Made by a program: the position numbers and the translations under genes. 7,218 nt of DNA from NCBI GenBank assembly GCA_022710245.1, contig JAKLHH010000374.1, forward strand, positions 1 through 7,218. The letters are read 5' to 3'. The first letter of the stretch is position 1, and every line of letters starts with the position of its first letter. Shown in pieces: positions 1 to 5,796 of this stretch. This DNA comes from Myxococcota bacterium (GTDB lineage Bacteria; Myxococcota; Polyangia; GCA-2747355; JAKLHH01). The notes under the pieces were generated by a model. That model was given only the letters and a program-made list of their open reading frames with translations. It did not search any database and was not told the DNA's origin.

Positions 1-63
1 GACGAGCAAGAGTGCCTGGCGTCCTCAGGACACCAGCGCGGGTGCCAACCCGTCGGCACCTGC

Positions 64-70
64 GAGGAGG
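64..70 (+). promoter_or_regulatory. Strong Shine-Dalgarno for the beta-helix gene
   Basis: GAGGAGG ends five bases before the ATG at 76. It decides the start: the frame is open further upstream to the window edge, but the ribosome site and the signal peptide both place initiation at 76. Confidence 0.8.
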
Positions 71-75
71 CAGCC

Positions 76-1653
76 ATGAGCGCGATGCTGGGCCGGTGCC
101 TGGTCACTGCGGTCCTTGTCCTCAGCGGCGCGCCGGTGCTCGCCGCCAACCACTACATACGGGCGGGCGCCAAGGGCGACGGCAAGGGGACCGACTGGAC
201 CAACGCCTATCCCACCATCCCCGCCTCCCTGCAACGAGGCGACACCTACTACGTGGCAGACGGGGACTACGGGAGCCACGTCTTCAACGATCCGCTCTCG
301 GGTACGCTGACCATCACCATCAAGAAGGCCACTGCCTCCGACCATGGCACCGCGGTCGGCTGGGACCCCTCCTATGGCGACGGGCAGGCGGTGCTCAAGT
401 CCCAGCTTCACTTCATGCAGGGCTACTACGTCCTCGACGGCCAGACCCGGAATGAGGCGGACTGGTTCGCGGCCAGCGCCTACGGCTTCCGCCTCGACCA
501 CAACAACCAGGACGGGAACATCGTCATCCAGAACTACGGCGTCCCCATCAGCGATATCACCATCCGGTATATCTACGTGGACGCCATCTACCAGAACCTG
601 CCGTCCACGACCATCAGGCGCTACGCGGTCGACACCGATGGCTACGACGGCGGGACCACGGCCAAGCGCCTCCTCTTCAGCCGGATGTGCGTGCGCGGAA
701 GCAACAACGTCTGGTTCCTCCGCACCACCGAGGGGGCGATCGTGGAGTATAGCGGCTCCGACGGCGCGGCGGGCAACGGCACGAACCACGGCGAGATCGT
801 GAACCTCTACTACAGCGGGAGCAACGCGATCATCCGCTACAACATCTTCAAGAACGCGTACCTCGCCGGCGGGGGCACGGCGCTGGTGGCCATCACCTAT
901 GCGAACGGCCTCCAGTTCTACGGCAACCTCGCGATGGACTTCGGCGTGGGCGACGGTGCGGTTGGCTTCCTGGGGGGAGATGCGTCCCATTGCCGCATCT
1001 TCAACAACACGTTCGTGCGCGGACTGGGCGCGGCCGGCTTCGCCTCCGACGGGACCGATAACCTGGTGCAGAACAACCTCTGGGTAGGCAACAAGTCCGT
1101 GGACCTCAGCGGCTCCCATGACTACAACGCGTTCTCGGGCGCGAGCGGCAACGGCGAGGCTCACGCGCAGACCAACGTGCCAACCTCGATCTTCGTGAAC
1201 TACGCGGGCAACGACCTTCGTCTGACCTCGGGAACCGCCGCGGGAACCTCGCTCGCCGCTCCCTATGACGTGGACCTGCTGGGGAACCCTCGCGGGAGCG
1301 ACGGAGCCTGGGACCGCGGTGCGTTCGAGCACTGCAGCGGCGGAGCCTGCGCGACCAAACCCGATGGTGCGGCGCCCAAGCCTGATGGGGCGTCCAGGCT
1401 CGACGCCACCGGCCCGCACCAGGGAGATCAGCGCCTGGCGGAGACGTCGCCGTCGGCCGGCGACGCGGCCCAGGAGAAGCAGGGGGACGCCGGGGCCCCG
1501 GGTAGCCTCGGCGGTGGCGGGTGTGGTTGCGCCACCTCCGGCGACTCCAGCGGGGCTTCGACGCTGGGGCAGCTCGGGTTGCTGCTCATCGGCCTGCTTG
1601 CGCGGCGGCGCCTCTGTCGCGGCGCTCGCCTGGGCGATCTGCAAGTTCGTTAG
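76..1653 (+). CDS. Exported right-handed parallel beta-helix protein with MYXO-CTERM-like sorting tail
   Basis: A 525-residue exported protein, probably surface-anchored. Residues 1-23 form a signal peptide (hydrophobic core, likely cleavage after VLA, before ANHY). The N-terminal block after it (HYIRAGAKGDG, then DWTNAY and TYYVADGDYG) is typical of bacterial beta-helix proteins of the DUF1565/NosD-like kind, and is followed by Asn/Gly-rich rungs such as IIRYNIFKNAY and CRIFNNTF. The domain closes near residues 403-420 with the common GNPRGSDGAWDRGAFE motif. A Pro/Asp/Gly-rich linker (about 421-475) leads to GGGGCGCA (Cys483, Cys485), a short hydrophobic stretch (497-509) and an Arg cluster (510-512), the tripartite pattern of MYXO-CTERM tails, which are processed by a rhombosortase-like enzyme in myxobacteria. 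The start is fixed by a strong Shine-Dalgarno at 64-70. Many beta-helix proteins bind or cleave polysaccharide, but I see no identifiable catalytic site, so the substrate is unknown. Oddity: 13 residues follow the Arg cluster, longer than usual for this tail. Confidence 0.9.
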   Translation: MSAMLGRCLVTAVLVLSGAPVLAANHYIRAGAKGDGKGTDWTNAYPTIPASLQRGDTYYVADGDYGSHVFNDPLSGTLTITIKKATASDHGTAVGWDPSYGDGQAVLKSQLHFMQGYYVLDGQTRNEADWFAASAYGFRLDHNNQDGNIVIQNYGVPISDITIRYIYVDAIYQNLPSTTIRRYAVDTDGYDGGTTAKRLLFSRMCVRGSNNVWFLRTTEGAIVEYSGSDGAAGNGTNHGEIVNLYYSGSNAIIRYNIFKNAYLAGGGTALVAITYANGLQFYGNLAMDFGVGDGAVGFLGGDASHCRIFNNTFVRGLGAAGFASDGTDNLVQNNLWVGNKSVDLSGSHDYNAFSGASGNGEAHAQTNVPTSIFVNYAGNDLRLTSGTAAGTSLAAPYDVDLLGNPRGSDGAWDRGAFEHCSGGACATKPDGAAPKPDGASRLDATGPHQGDQRLAETSPSAGDAAQEKQGDAGAPGSLGGGGCGCATSGDSSGASTLGQLGLLLIGLLARRRLCRGARLGDLQVR

Positions 1654-1712
1654 CCCCCTCGGGCCTGGCCGTCTCGGGTTGAGCTGATCGAGGACGGACG
1701 GCGACCGCCGCT

Positions 1713-2999
1713 TCAGGGCCCGACCTCGACGGAGATCGCGTGGCTGCCGGTGCCCTCGGCGCTCTTCACCGACACGGTGAGCGTGTACTTGCCCGGCTCC
1801 TGCGGCGCGCTGAGGCTGGCGGCCCAGAGGCGCTGGCCGCCGCCTCTCGCGCTCATGCTGGTCCAGGCGCCGCTGCCGAGGCTGACGTCGGCCTGCTGGA
1901 TGCCCGAGGGGGCGAAGGCGACCGCGCGCACCTTGAGGCTCGCGCCGGGCGCGATCGGCTTCGCGCGAGGGTTGGTGCCGCCCAGCGCGGGGTCGGCGGG
2001 CGTGGTGATGAGCGCGACGGGCCAGGTCACCTTCGGCGTGTCCGCGGCGAGCCCGACGACGCGCGCGGCGGGGCCGGTCTCGTCGAGCGCGAGCACGACG
2101 AAGCCGAGCTCGGTCTTCAGGCTGCCCGTGTCGCCGAGCGTGGGCCCCTGGATGCTGAGCGTGCTACCGACCCAGGTGAGGTCGCTCGAGTGCACGTGCC
2201 CGCAGAGGTAGACCTCGGCGGCGGCTTGCTTGAGGAGGTCCTTCATGCGCGAGCTGGTGCCGAGGACCTTCAACCCGAGCAGGCTGTCGATCGGGTGGTG
2301 CCCGACGGCGATGCTGTGGACGGCGGGCGGCGCGGCGGCGAGCTGGCTCGCGAGGAGGTCCTGCTGGTCCTTGGTGACATAGCCGGCGAGCGCCTGCGGG
2401 ACGAGGTTGCTGTCGGCGGTGTTGGTCCTCAGCACGCGCGCGGCCCCGCCAGGCGCCTCGACCGTGCTCACGCCGTACGCCCCGCCGCCCGCCTTGCCCG
2501 TCTGCGAGCCGGCCATGAAGCTCTTGCCGTCGTCGTACTTCCAGTCGTGGTTGCCCGGCACCTCGAGGTAGCCGGGCCAGGTCGGGACCTTGCCCTGGAC
2601 GACGCCCTGGTAGGCGGTCCACTGGTCGGTGGTGCCGCCGTCGGTGGTGTCGCCGCTGTCGATGGTCAGCGCGGGCGCGATGGTGGGCAGGACCTCGGAG
2701 AGCACGTAGCCGAGCGAGGCCATCGCGTAATCGCCGCTGCCCACGTGGAGGTCGGTGACGTGGAGGACGACCAGCGGCACCGGCTCGACGGGCGCGGCCT
2801 CGGCGGCGCTGCCGCTGTCGACGGCGCCGCGCTCGCCGGGGAGCGCGTCGAGCGCGGGCGCGGCCTCGCTCACGGCGCGGTCGAGCGCGGGCGCGGTCTT
2901 CGAGTCACTGCAGCCGGCGAGCGGCAGCGCGGCGAGCTGCAGCGCAGCGAGCTGCAGCGCGGCGAGGAGGGCGAGGCGAGGTGGCGCGTGGCGTCGCAT
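1713..2999 (-). CDS. Calcineurin-like metallophosphoesterase lipoprotein, TMEM62-like
   Basis: A 428-residue lipoprotein predicted to hydrolyse a phosphoester in the periplasm or at the outer membrane. The chosen ATG at 2999 gives a classic lipoprotein signal ending in the lipobox LAGC (Cys30); an in-frame ATG at 3074 would put 25 charged, poorly coding residues in front and is less likely. After an Ala/Pro/Asp-rich linker (31-70) come all calcineurin-like metal-site motifs: D83-x-H85 (VTDLHVG), GD117TTD, GN150H151D, GH234H235 and GH268VH270. The rest, WPVALITTP at about 326-334 followed by an Ig-like beta domain (LKVRAVAFAP to the end), matches from memory the layout of eukaryotic TMEM62, as does WTAYQGV between motifs 2 and 3. 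Unlike TMEM62 it has no C-terminal membrane segments. The substrate is unknown. It lies downstream of the frameshifted small lipoprotein on the same strand and may be co-transcribed with it. No clear Shine-Dalgarno precedes 2999. Confidence 0.9.
   Translation of the reverse strand: MRRHAPPRLALLAALQLAALQLAALPLAGCSDSKTAPALDRAVSEAAPALDALPGERGAVDSGSAAEAAPVEPVPLVVLHVTDLHVGSGDYAMASLGYVLSEVLPTIAPALTIDSGDTTDGGTTDQWTAYQGVVQGKVPTWPGYLEVPGNHDWKYDDGKSFMAGSQTGKAGGGAYGVSTVEAPGGAARVLRTNTADSNLVPQALAGYVTKDQQDLLASQLAAAPPAVHSIAVGHHPIDSLLGLKVLGTSSRMKDLLKQAAAEVYLCGHVHSSDLTWVGSTLSIQGPTLGDTGSLKTELGFVVLALDETGPAARVVGLAADTPKVTWPVALITTPADPALGGTNPRAKPIAPGASLKVRAVAFAPSGIQQADVSLGSGAWTSMSARGGGQRLWAASLSAPQEPGKYTLTVSVKSAEGTGSHAISVEVGP
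2847..2896. repeat. 17-bp exact direct repeat, 33-bp period
   Basis: Two identical 17-base copies at 2847-2863 and 2880-2896, separated by 16 bases. They encode the two APALD segments of the linker just after the lipidated cysteine of the phosphoesterase lipoprotein. This probably reflects internal duplication of a disordered tether. Confidence 0.7.
2925..2967. repeat. 15-bp tandem repeat (2.9 copies) inside the signal-peptide coding region
   Basis: Units start at 2925, 2940 and 2955; the second differs from the first by one base (2946) and the third is cut after 13 bases. On the minus strand they encode the LAALQ repeats in the hydrophobic core of the phosphoesterase signal peptide (LAALQLAALQLAALPLAGC). 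Because 15 is a multiple of three, slippage would lengthen or shorten the core without changing frame. Confidence 0.85.
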
Positions 3000-3106
3000 G
3001 AGGACGCAAAAGGTAGCAGGCCGGCGCGTCAGTTCCAAGCAGCAGCGCGGCGCTGGTCCCCCTCGCCTGCGCATGGGTTCTCTCGCGGGAGGGTCCGGCC
3101 AGGACC

Positions 3107-3389
3107 TCAGCAGTACCCGCCGGGGAGCAGGATGGCGGTCATCAGGTTCTGCTGCAGCGAGCCGAGCTTACCCGCGAGCGCTTCGGGGGGCGACGCCGAT
3201 GCGTGCGGCGATCTGCGCGAGGACCGCCTCCGGCCGCGGGCACCCGACCGCGCCGCTCCAGTCGACGACGGGTGCGGCAGCGGGTCGCGACTCGGGCTGC
3301 ACGTGCGCGCACGCCGCCGCGCCGCCCGCGAGGAGCAGGACGAGAGCCATGGCAGGTGCAGCTCGTCGAGCGTGGTGGAGCTCTGGCAC
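3107..3389 (-). CDS. Small lipoprotein, reading frame broken by one base at a C6 run
   Basis: I do not recognise a named family. From GTG 3389 (AGAGG Shine-Dalgarno on the minus strand at 3396-3400) the frame gives MPELHHARR, a hydrophobic core MALVLLLAGGAAA, a likely lipidated Cys27, then VVDWSGAVGCPRPEAVLAQI and ARIGVAP. In that frame it stops at 3168 after a short unnatural tail. If one C is skipped in the run at 3185-3190 it continues EALAGKLGSLQQNLMTAILL and ends PGGYC at 3107, giving 93 residues. Codons on both sides of the junction end almost always in G or C (all but one of the 25 after it), so both halves look like real coding sequence. An internal ATG at 3350 is an alternative start; codons between 3389 and 3350 are less biased. 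Causes could be a sequencing or assembly indel, a pseudogene, or +1 frameshifting at CCC-CGA. It may lead an operon with the phosphoesterase 108 bases downstream. Confidence 0.55.
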
Positions 3390-3406
3390 GCGGCGCCTCT
3401 GATCGC

Positions 3407-3436
3407 ACTCTAGCAACGCTGGGCGCGGAGCTTCAA
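3407..3436 (-). promoter_or_regulatory. Candidate sigma-70-type promoter for the small lipoprotein
   Basis: On the minus strand: TTGAAG (3436-3431), an 18-base spacer, then TGC followed by TAGAGT (3412-3407), an extended -10 arrangement. It would initiate near 3400, giving a leader of about 11 bases to the GTG or 50 bases to the ATG at 3350. Each hexamer matches the consensus at four of six positions. Pattern only. Confidence 0.3.
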
Positions 3437-3461
3437 TTGCAGTCGCGCTTCGTGGTAGACA
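3432..3461 (+). promoter_or_regulatory. Weak candidate promoter for the AgmX-domain gene
   Basis: TTCAAT (3432-3437), 18-base spacer, TAGACA (3456-3461). Only three of six positions match the consensus in each box. If real it would start transcription at about 3468, the A of the ATG, consistent with the absence of a Shine-Dalgarno there. Its -35 overlaps the -35 of the divergent candidate. Confidence 0.2.
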
Positions 3462-3467
3462 GCCTGC

Positions 3468-4163
3468 ATGGTCTGCGGCAAGTGCGGTGCGAGGAACGCT
3501 GGTGGTGAGAGGTTCTGCGCGCGCTGCGGGGCCCACCTCTCGGTGCGGTTCCCCTGGGTCGGCGTCCTCGTCGCGCTGGTGCTCCTGGGCGCCGGCGCCG
3601 CGATCGTCTGGAGCGTGAAGACGCGAGCGACGCAGACGACGCCGACGCGCGACGGCGCGGTCTCGCGCACGCCGGAGGTGGCGCGGAGCTCGCAGGCTGG
3701 GGGCGTCGCGTCGAGGGCGCCGACCGGTCCCGACCTCCGCGTCACCATGCCTGAGGGGCCAGCAGCGGCCGCGCACGCGCGGAGCCCAGAGTCCGCCGAG
3801 GCGCCCGCTCCGTCCTCGACGAGCCGGAGGAACCTGCGCGTGCTCGTCGGTCGGCCCGAGGTGCGAGGCTCTCTCTCGAAGGACGTCCTCTCCCGCATCA
3901 TCCGGCGTCACCTGGCCGAGGTGCAGTACTGCCTTGGCAGCGGCGTCCCGGAGCTCCCCCCTGAGGGCGGCCGCGTCGCGGTGCAGTTCACCATCGCGGC
4001 GACGGGTCAGGTGGTCGCCTCGGCGGTGCAAGAGTCGACGCTGCAGAGCAGCTCCGTCGAGGGCTGCCTGGCGCAGGCGGTGCGACGCTGGCTCTTCCCC
4101 AGGCCGCCCGGCGGCGGCATCGTGATCGTCAGCGCGCCCTTCGTCGTCAACGCCAGCCGATGA
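3468..4163 (+). CDS. Zinc-ribbon, single-TM protein with AgmX/PglI (TonB-like) C-terminal domain
   Basis: A 231-residue inner-membrane protein. Residues 1-24 are a small zinc ribbon with C3-x2-C6 and C17-x2-C20. A single membrane segment follows at about 30-50 (WVGVLVALVLLGAGAAIVW), then a Ser/Ala/Pro/Thr-rich linker (52-120). The C-terminal domain (about 129-231) has the AgmX/PglI signature: RPEVRGSLSKDVLSRIIRRH, EVQYCLG, a VAVQFTIAATGQV strand, VEGCLAQAVRRWLFP and GGGIVIVSAPFVV. In Myxococcus this domain occurs in proteins needed for adventurous gliding and resembles TonB C-termini; members are numerous in Myxococcota, so a role in motility cannot be assumed here. Expected topology: ribbon in the cytoplasm, AgmX domain in the periplasm, where Cys155 and Cys200 could pair. 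The ATG at 3468 lies only two codons before the first ribbon cysteine, so the start is well constrained even though no Shine-Dalgarno is evident. Confidence 0.9.
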   Translation: MVCGKCGARNAGGERFCARCGAHLSVRFPWVGVLVALVLLGAGAAIVWSVKTRATQTTPTRDGAVSRTPEVARSSQAGGVASRAPTGPDLRVTMPEGPAAAAHARSPESAEAPAPSSTSRRNLRVLVGRPEVRGSLSKDVLSRIIRRHLAEVQYCLGSGVPELPPEGGRVAVQFTIAATGQVVASAVQESTLQSSSVEGCLAQAVRRWLFPRPPGGGIVIVSAPFVVNASR

Positions 4164-4270
4164 CCGGCGAGCTCGTGCGAGGCCCCCTGCAGGCTCCGAT
4201 CGACGAGCGGCGAGCGGTGCCGTGAGCGATCCCGTGTGCTCGGCCGCACAGCGGAGGCGGAGAGAGCGAT

Positions 4271-4276
4271 CATAAT
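4271..4276 (+). promoter_or_regulatory. Possible -10 element upstream of the RCC1-like gene
   Basis: CATAAT is the only AT-rich hexamer in the 152-base gap between 4163 and 4316 and matches the -10 consensus at five of six positions. I see no acceptable -35 at 16-18 bases upstream. A transcript from here would have a leader of about 30 bases. A 5-bp hairpin (TGTGC/GCACA, 4235-4250) lies just upstream; the rest of the gap shows nothing recognisable. Confidence 0.3.
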
Positions 4277-4303
4277 GTCGGGGCGCACGACGCGTCTCGC
4301 TCC

Positions 4304-4310
4304 AGGAGGA
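4304..4310 (+). promoter_or_regulatory. Near-perfect Shine-Dalgarno deciding a TTG start
   Basis: AGGAGGA ends five bases before TTG 4316. No ATG or GTG in the same frame gives a complete lipoprotein signal peptide, so this site justifies the rare start codon. Confidence 0.8.
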
Positions 4311-4315
4311 GCTGC

Positions 4316-5458
4316 TTGAGCCACCCGCGCTGTCTCTGCCTCGCGCTCGCTGGCGCCTCCCTCGCCCTCGCCGCCTGCGGCCTCTTGCCCGAGCGACCTG
4401 CGGGGCCGCCACCGCGGCCCTGGGCGCCGATCTCCGTCGCCGGTCTGGTCGCGGTCCCCTACAACACCTGCGCCTGGACGGGCGCGCGCATCGACTGCTG
4501 GGGGCGCTCGTGCGGCTACGGCCACGCGGGCATGCGGGCCGCCTGCTCGCGTGACGGGCTCCCGCGCGCGGGGACGGTCCAGGTCGCGCTGAGCGGGCGG
4601 CTCCTCGACAGCGGCAGCGTCGAGCGGCTCTGCGCGCTCCAGCGCGACACCTCGGTCTGGTGCTGGTCGGCCGAGGCCGATCCGTCGACGGCCGCCCGCG
4701 TGGCGCTGCCCCCCGCGCAGGGGCTCGCTGCCTCCTTCGACGAGACCTGCGCGCTCCTCGTCGACGGCGCCGTGCGCTGCTGGGACGTGAGCGGCGCGAG
4801 CCGGGCGCCGCAGGTCGTGGAGGGTGTCGCGGGCGTCACGGCCCTCGAGGGCAACGCCGGCCGCTGGATCTGCGCCCGCAGCTCCGGGGGCACGACCTGC
4901 TGGGAGAACCGGCTCGGCGCGCGACGCCTGGTGCCAATCGCCGAGGCGACGGGCGTGGAGGCCTTCTCGCTCGGCCCGGCCCGAGGCTACCTCAAGCTCG
5001 GCGTCTCGCCGCGGACGCTCCTCACCGCGAGGGTCCAGGGGCAGGGAGGCACGCGCTGCGTGACCGTCGGCGGCGAGCCGCGCTGCTGGGGGCCGAACCG
5101 CAGCGGCGAGGTGGGCGACGGCACGCGGGAGCCGCGAGGCGCGCCGGTGCTGGTCACCTTCGCCGACGGCGCGCGGCCGCGCGGCGTGGTGGAGTACGCG
5201 CTCGGCCTGGATCTCTCGTACGCCCTCCTCCGCGACGGCACGGTCGTCGGCTGGGGCGGCAGCTGGCGGGCCCCCCACGCGCGCCGTGTGCCCGGCCTCG
5301 TTGGTGTCGTGCAGCTCGTCGCCGGCTACAACCACTGGTGCGCGCGCGACGCCGCCGGCCACGTCCGCTGCTGGGGGCTCAGCGAGTCAGGCACGCTCGG
5401 CGTCTCCACGCGCGAGAAGTGGGTGCTCGAGGAGCACGCGGTGGAGGTCCTGCGGTAG
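4316..5458 (+). CDS. RCC1-like seven-repeat beta-propeller lipoprotein
   Basis: A 380-residue predicted outer-membrane lipoprotein. The signal peptide ends in the lipobox LAAC (Cys21, followed by Gly). The mature part holds seven repeats of the bacterial RCC1/BLIP-II-like type, in which each blade carries a Cys, 8-9 residues, then Cys-Trp: C52/C61, C106/C116, C145/C155, C186/C195, C248/C257, a cysteine-free blade (Y302/G312, YALLRDGTVVGW) and C342/C352. Blade 5 has the fullest family motif (RCWGPNRSGEVGDGT). Seven repeats fit a closed seven-bladed propeller. Each pair probably forms a disulfide after export. Extra cysteines C66 and C77 lie in the first blade. Such proteins are abundant in Myxococcota; they are presumed binding or scaffold proteins and I see no catalytic site. 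The gene begins 152 bases after the AgmX-domain gene on the same strand and is probably transcribed on its own. Confidence 0.88.
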   Translation: MSHPRCLCLALAGASLALAACGLLPERPAGPPPRPWAPISVAGLVAVPYNTCAWTGARIDCWGRSCGYGHAGMRAACSRDGLPRAGTVQVALSGRLLDSGSVERLCALQRDTSVWCWSAEADPSTAARVALPPAQGLAASFDETCALLVDGAVRCWDVSGASRAPQVVEGVAGVTALEGNAGRWICARSSGGTTCWENRLGARRLVPIAEATGVEAFSLGPARGYLKLGVSPRTLLTARVQGQGGTRCVTVGGEPRCWGPNRSGEVGDGTREPRGAPVLVTFADGARPRGVVEYALGLDLSYALLRDGTVVGWGGSWRAPHARRVPGLVGVVQLVAGYNHWCARDAAGHVRCWGLSESGTLGVSTREKWVLEEHAVEVLR

Positions 5459-5471
5459 CAGCGTCCACCCT

Positions 5472-5500
5472 GGCGCCGGACGGCGCCGCACGGACCGTGC
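5472..5500 (+). terminator. Two adjacent hairpins after the RCC1-like gene
   Basis: GGCGCC-GGAC-GGCGCC (5472-5487) is a perfect 6-bp stem with a 4-base loop, starting 14 bases after the stop. It is followed without a gap by GCACGG-A-CCGTGC (5488-5500), a perfect inverted repeat. No T run follows, so this is not a canonical intrinsic terminator; it could act without a U-tract or protect the 3' end. The remainder of the gap to 5574 shows nothing recognisable. Confidence 0.4.
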
Positions 5501-5574
5501 AACCCCGCTGCACACCCGCGGCTCGCGCCGACTTCACCTCTTGTGCTGGGCGGGCCGGCCGTCACCATCACGAG

Positions 5575-5796
5575 ATGCGGCGGTTCGAGGTGACGATCCG
5601 GTACCGGGAGCCGACCTACGAGAAGCACGCGGGGGCCGTCCCCGGCGAGCCGTACCGTGCGTGCTACCAGCTTGACGCTCGCGACGAGCGGCGCGCGCGC
5701 GAGGCCGCGCTGGAGGCGTTCCAGCGTGACGCGCGGCTCTCCGGCTCGGGCTGGGTGCGGGAGGTCATCGCCGTCGAGGTACGCCCGGTCGACTGA
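5575..5796 (+). CDS. Small uncharacterised protein, 73 residues
   Basis: I do not recognise a named family. The protein begins with a beta-like segment MRRFEVTIRYREPTY, continues with YRACYQLDARDE, a charged helix RRAREAALEAFQRDARL, and ends with a strand-rich stretch SGSGWVREVIAVEVRPVD. The beta-beta-helix-beta order, the Lys/Arg/Glu richness and the lack of any signal peptide suggest a small cytoplasmic protein. It has one cysteine (Cys30). The ATG at 5575 has no good Shine-Dalgarno, but no alternative start lies in frame nearby. Codons end mostly in G or C, supporting real coding. The final 11 codons including TGA are repeated immediately downstream. It converges with the helicase gene, 114 bases from that gene's stop. 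Confidence 0.65.
   Translation: MRRFEVTIRYREPTYEKHAGAVPGEPYRACYQLDARDERRAREAALEAFQRDARLSGSGWVREVIAVEVRPVD

Noticed and set aside
25..1644. Long open frame on the minus strand opposite the beta-helix gene
   Set aside because: It is the mirror of a strongly GC-biased gene. The plus frame has a signal peptide, beta-helix rungs and a sorting tail, while the antisense product is Ala/Val/Arg-rich without recognisable domains.
1654..1712. Terminator between the convergent beta-helix and phosphoesterase genes
   Set aside because: Only a 4-bp stem (CGGC-GACC-GCCG) and no T run; too weak to call.
1740..3413. Long open frame on the plus strand opposite the phosphoesterase
   Set aside because: The opposite strand carries all metallophosphoesterase motifs; this frame is a low-complexity Arg/Ala/Gly product explained by GC bias.
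3168..4412. 414-codon minus-strand frame covering the AgmX-domain gene
   Set aside because: Only its last part (from about 3389 or 3350 to 3168) looks real and is annotated as the small lipoprotein; the rest is antisense to a clear gene.
4007..5362. Long minus-strand open frame opposite the RCC1-like gene
   Set aside because: Ala/Arg/Pro-rich with no motif; the plus strand has a Shine-Dalgarno, lipobox and seven regular repeats.
4660..5574. Plus-strand frame running through the RCC1-like gene into the small protein
   Set aside because: The part over the RCC1-like gene is an out-of-frame Arg-rich shadow; only the segment from ATG 5575 is supported.
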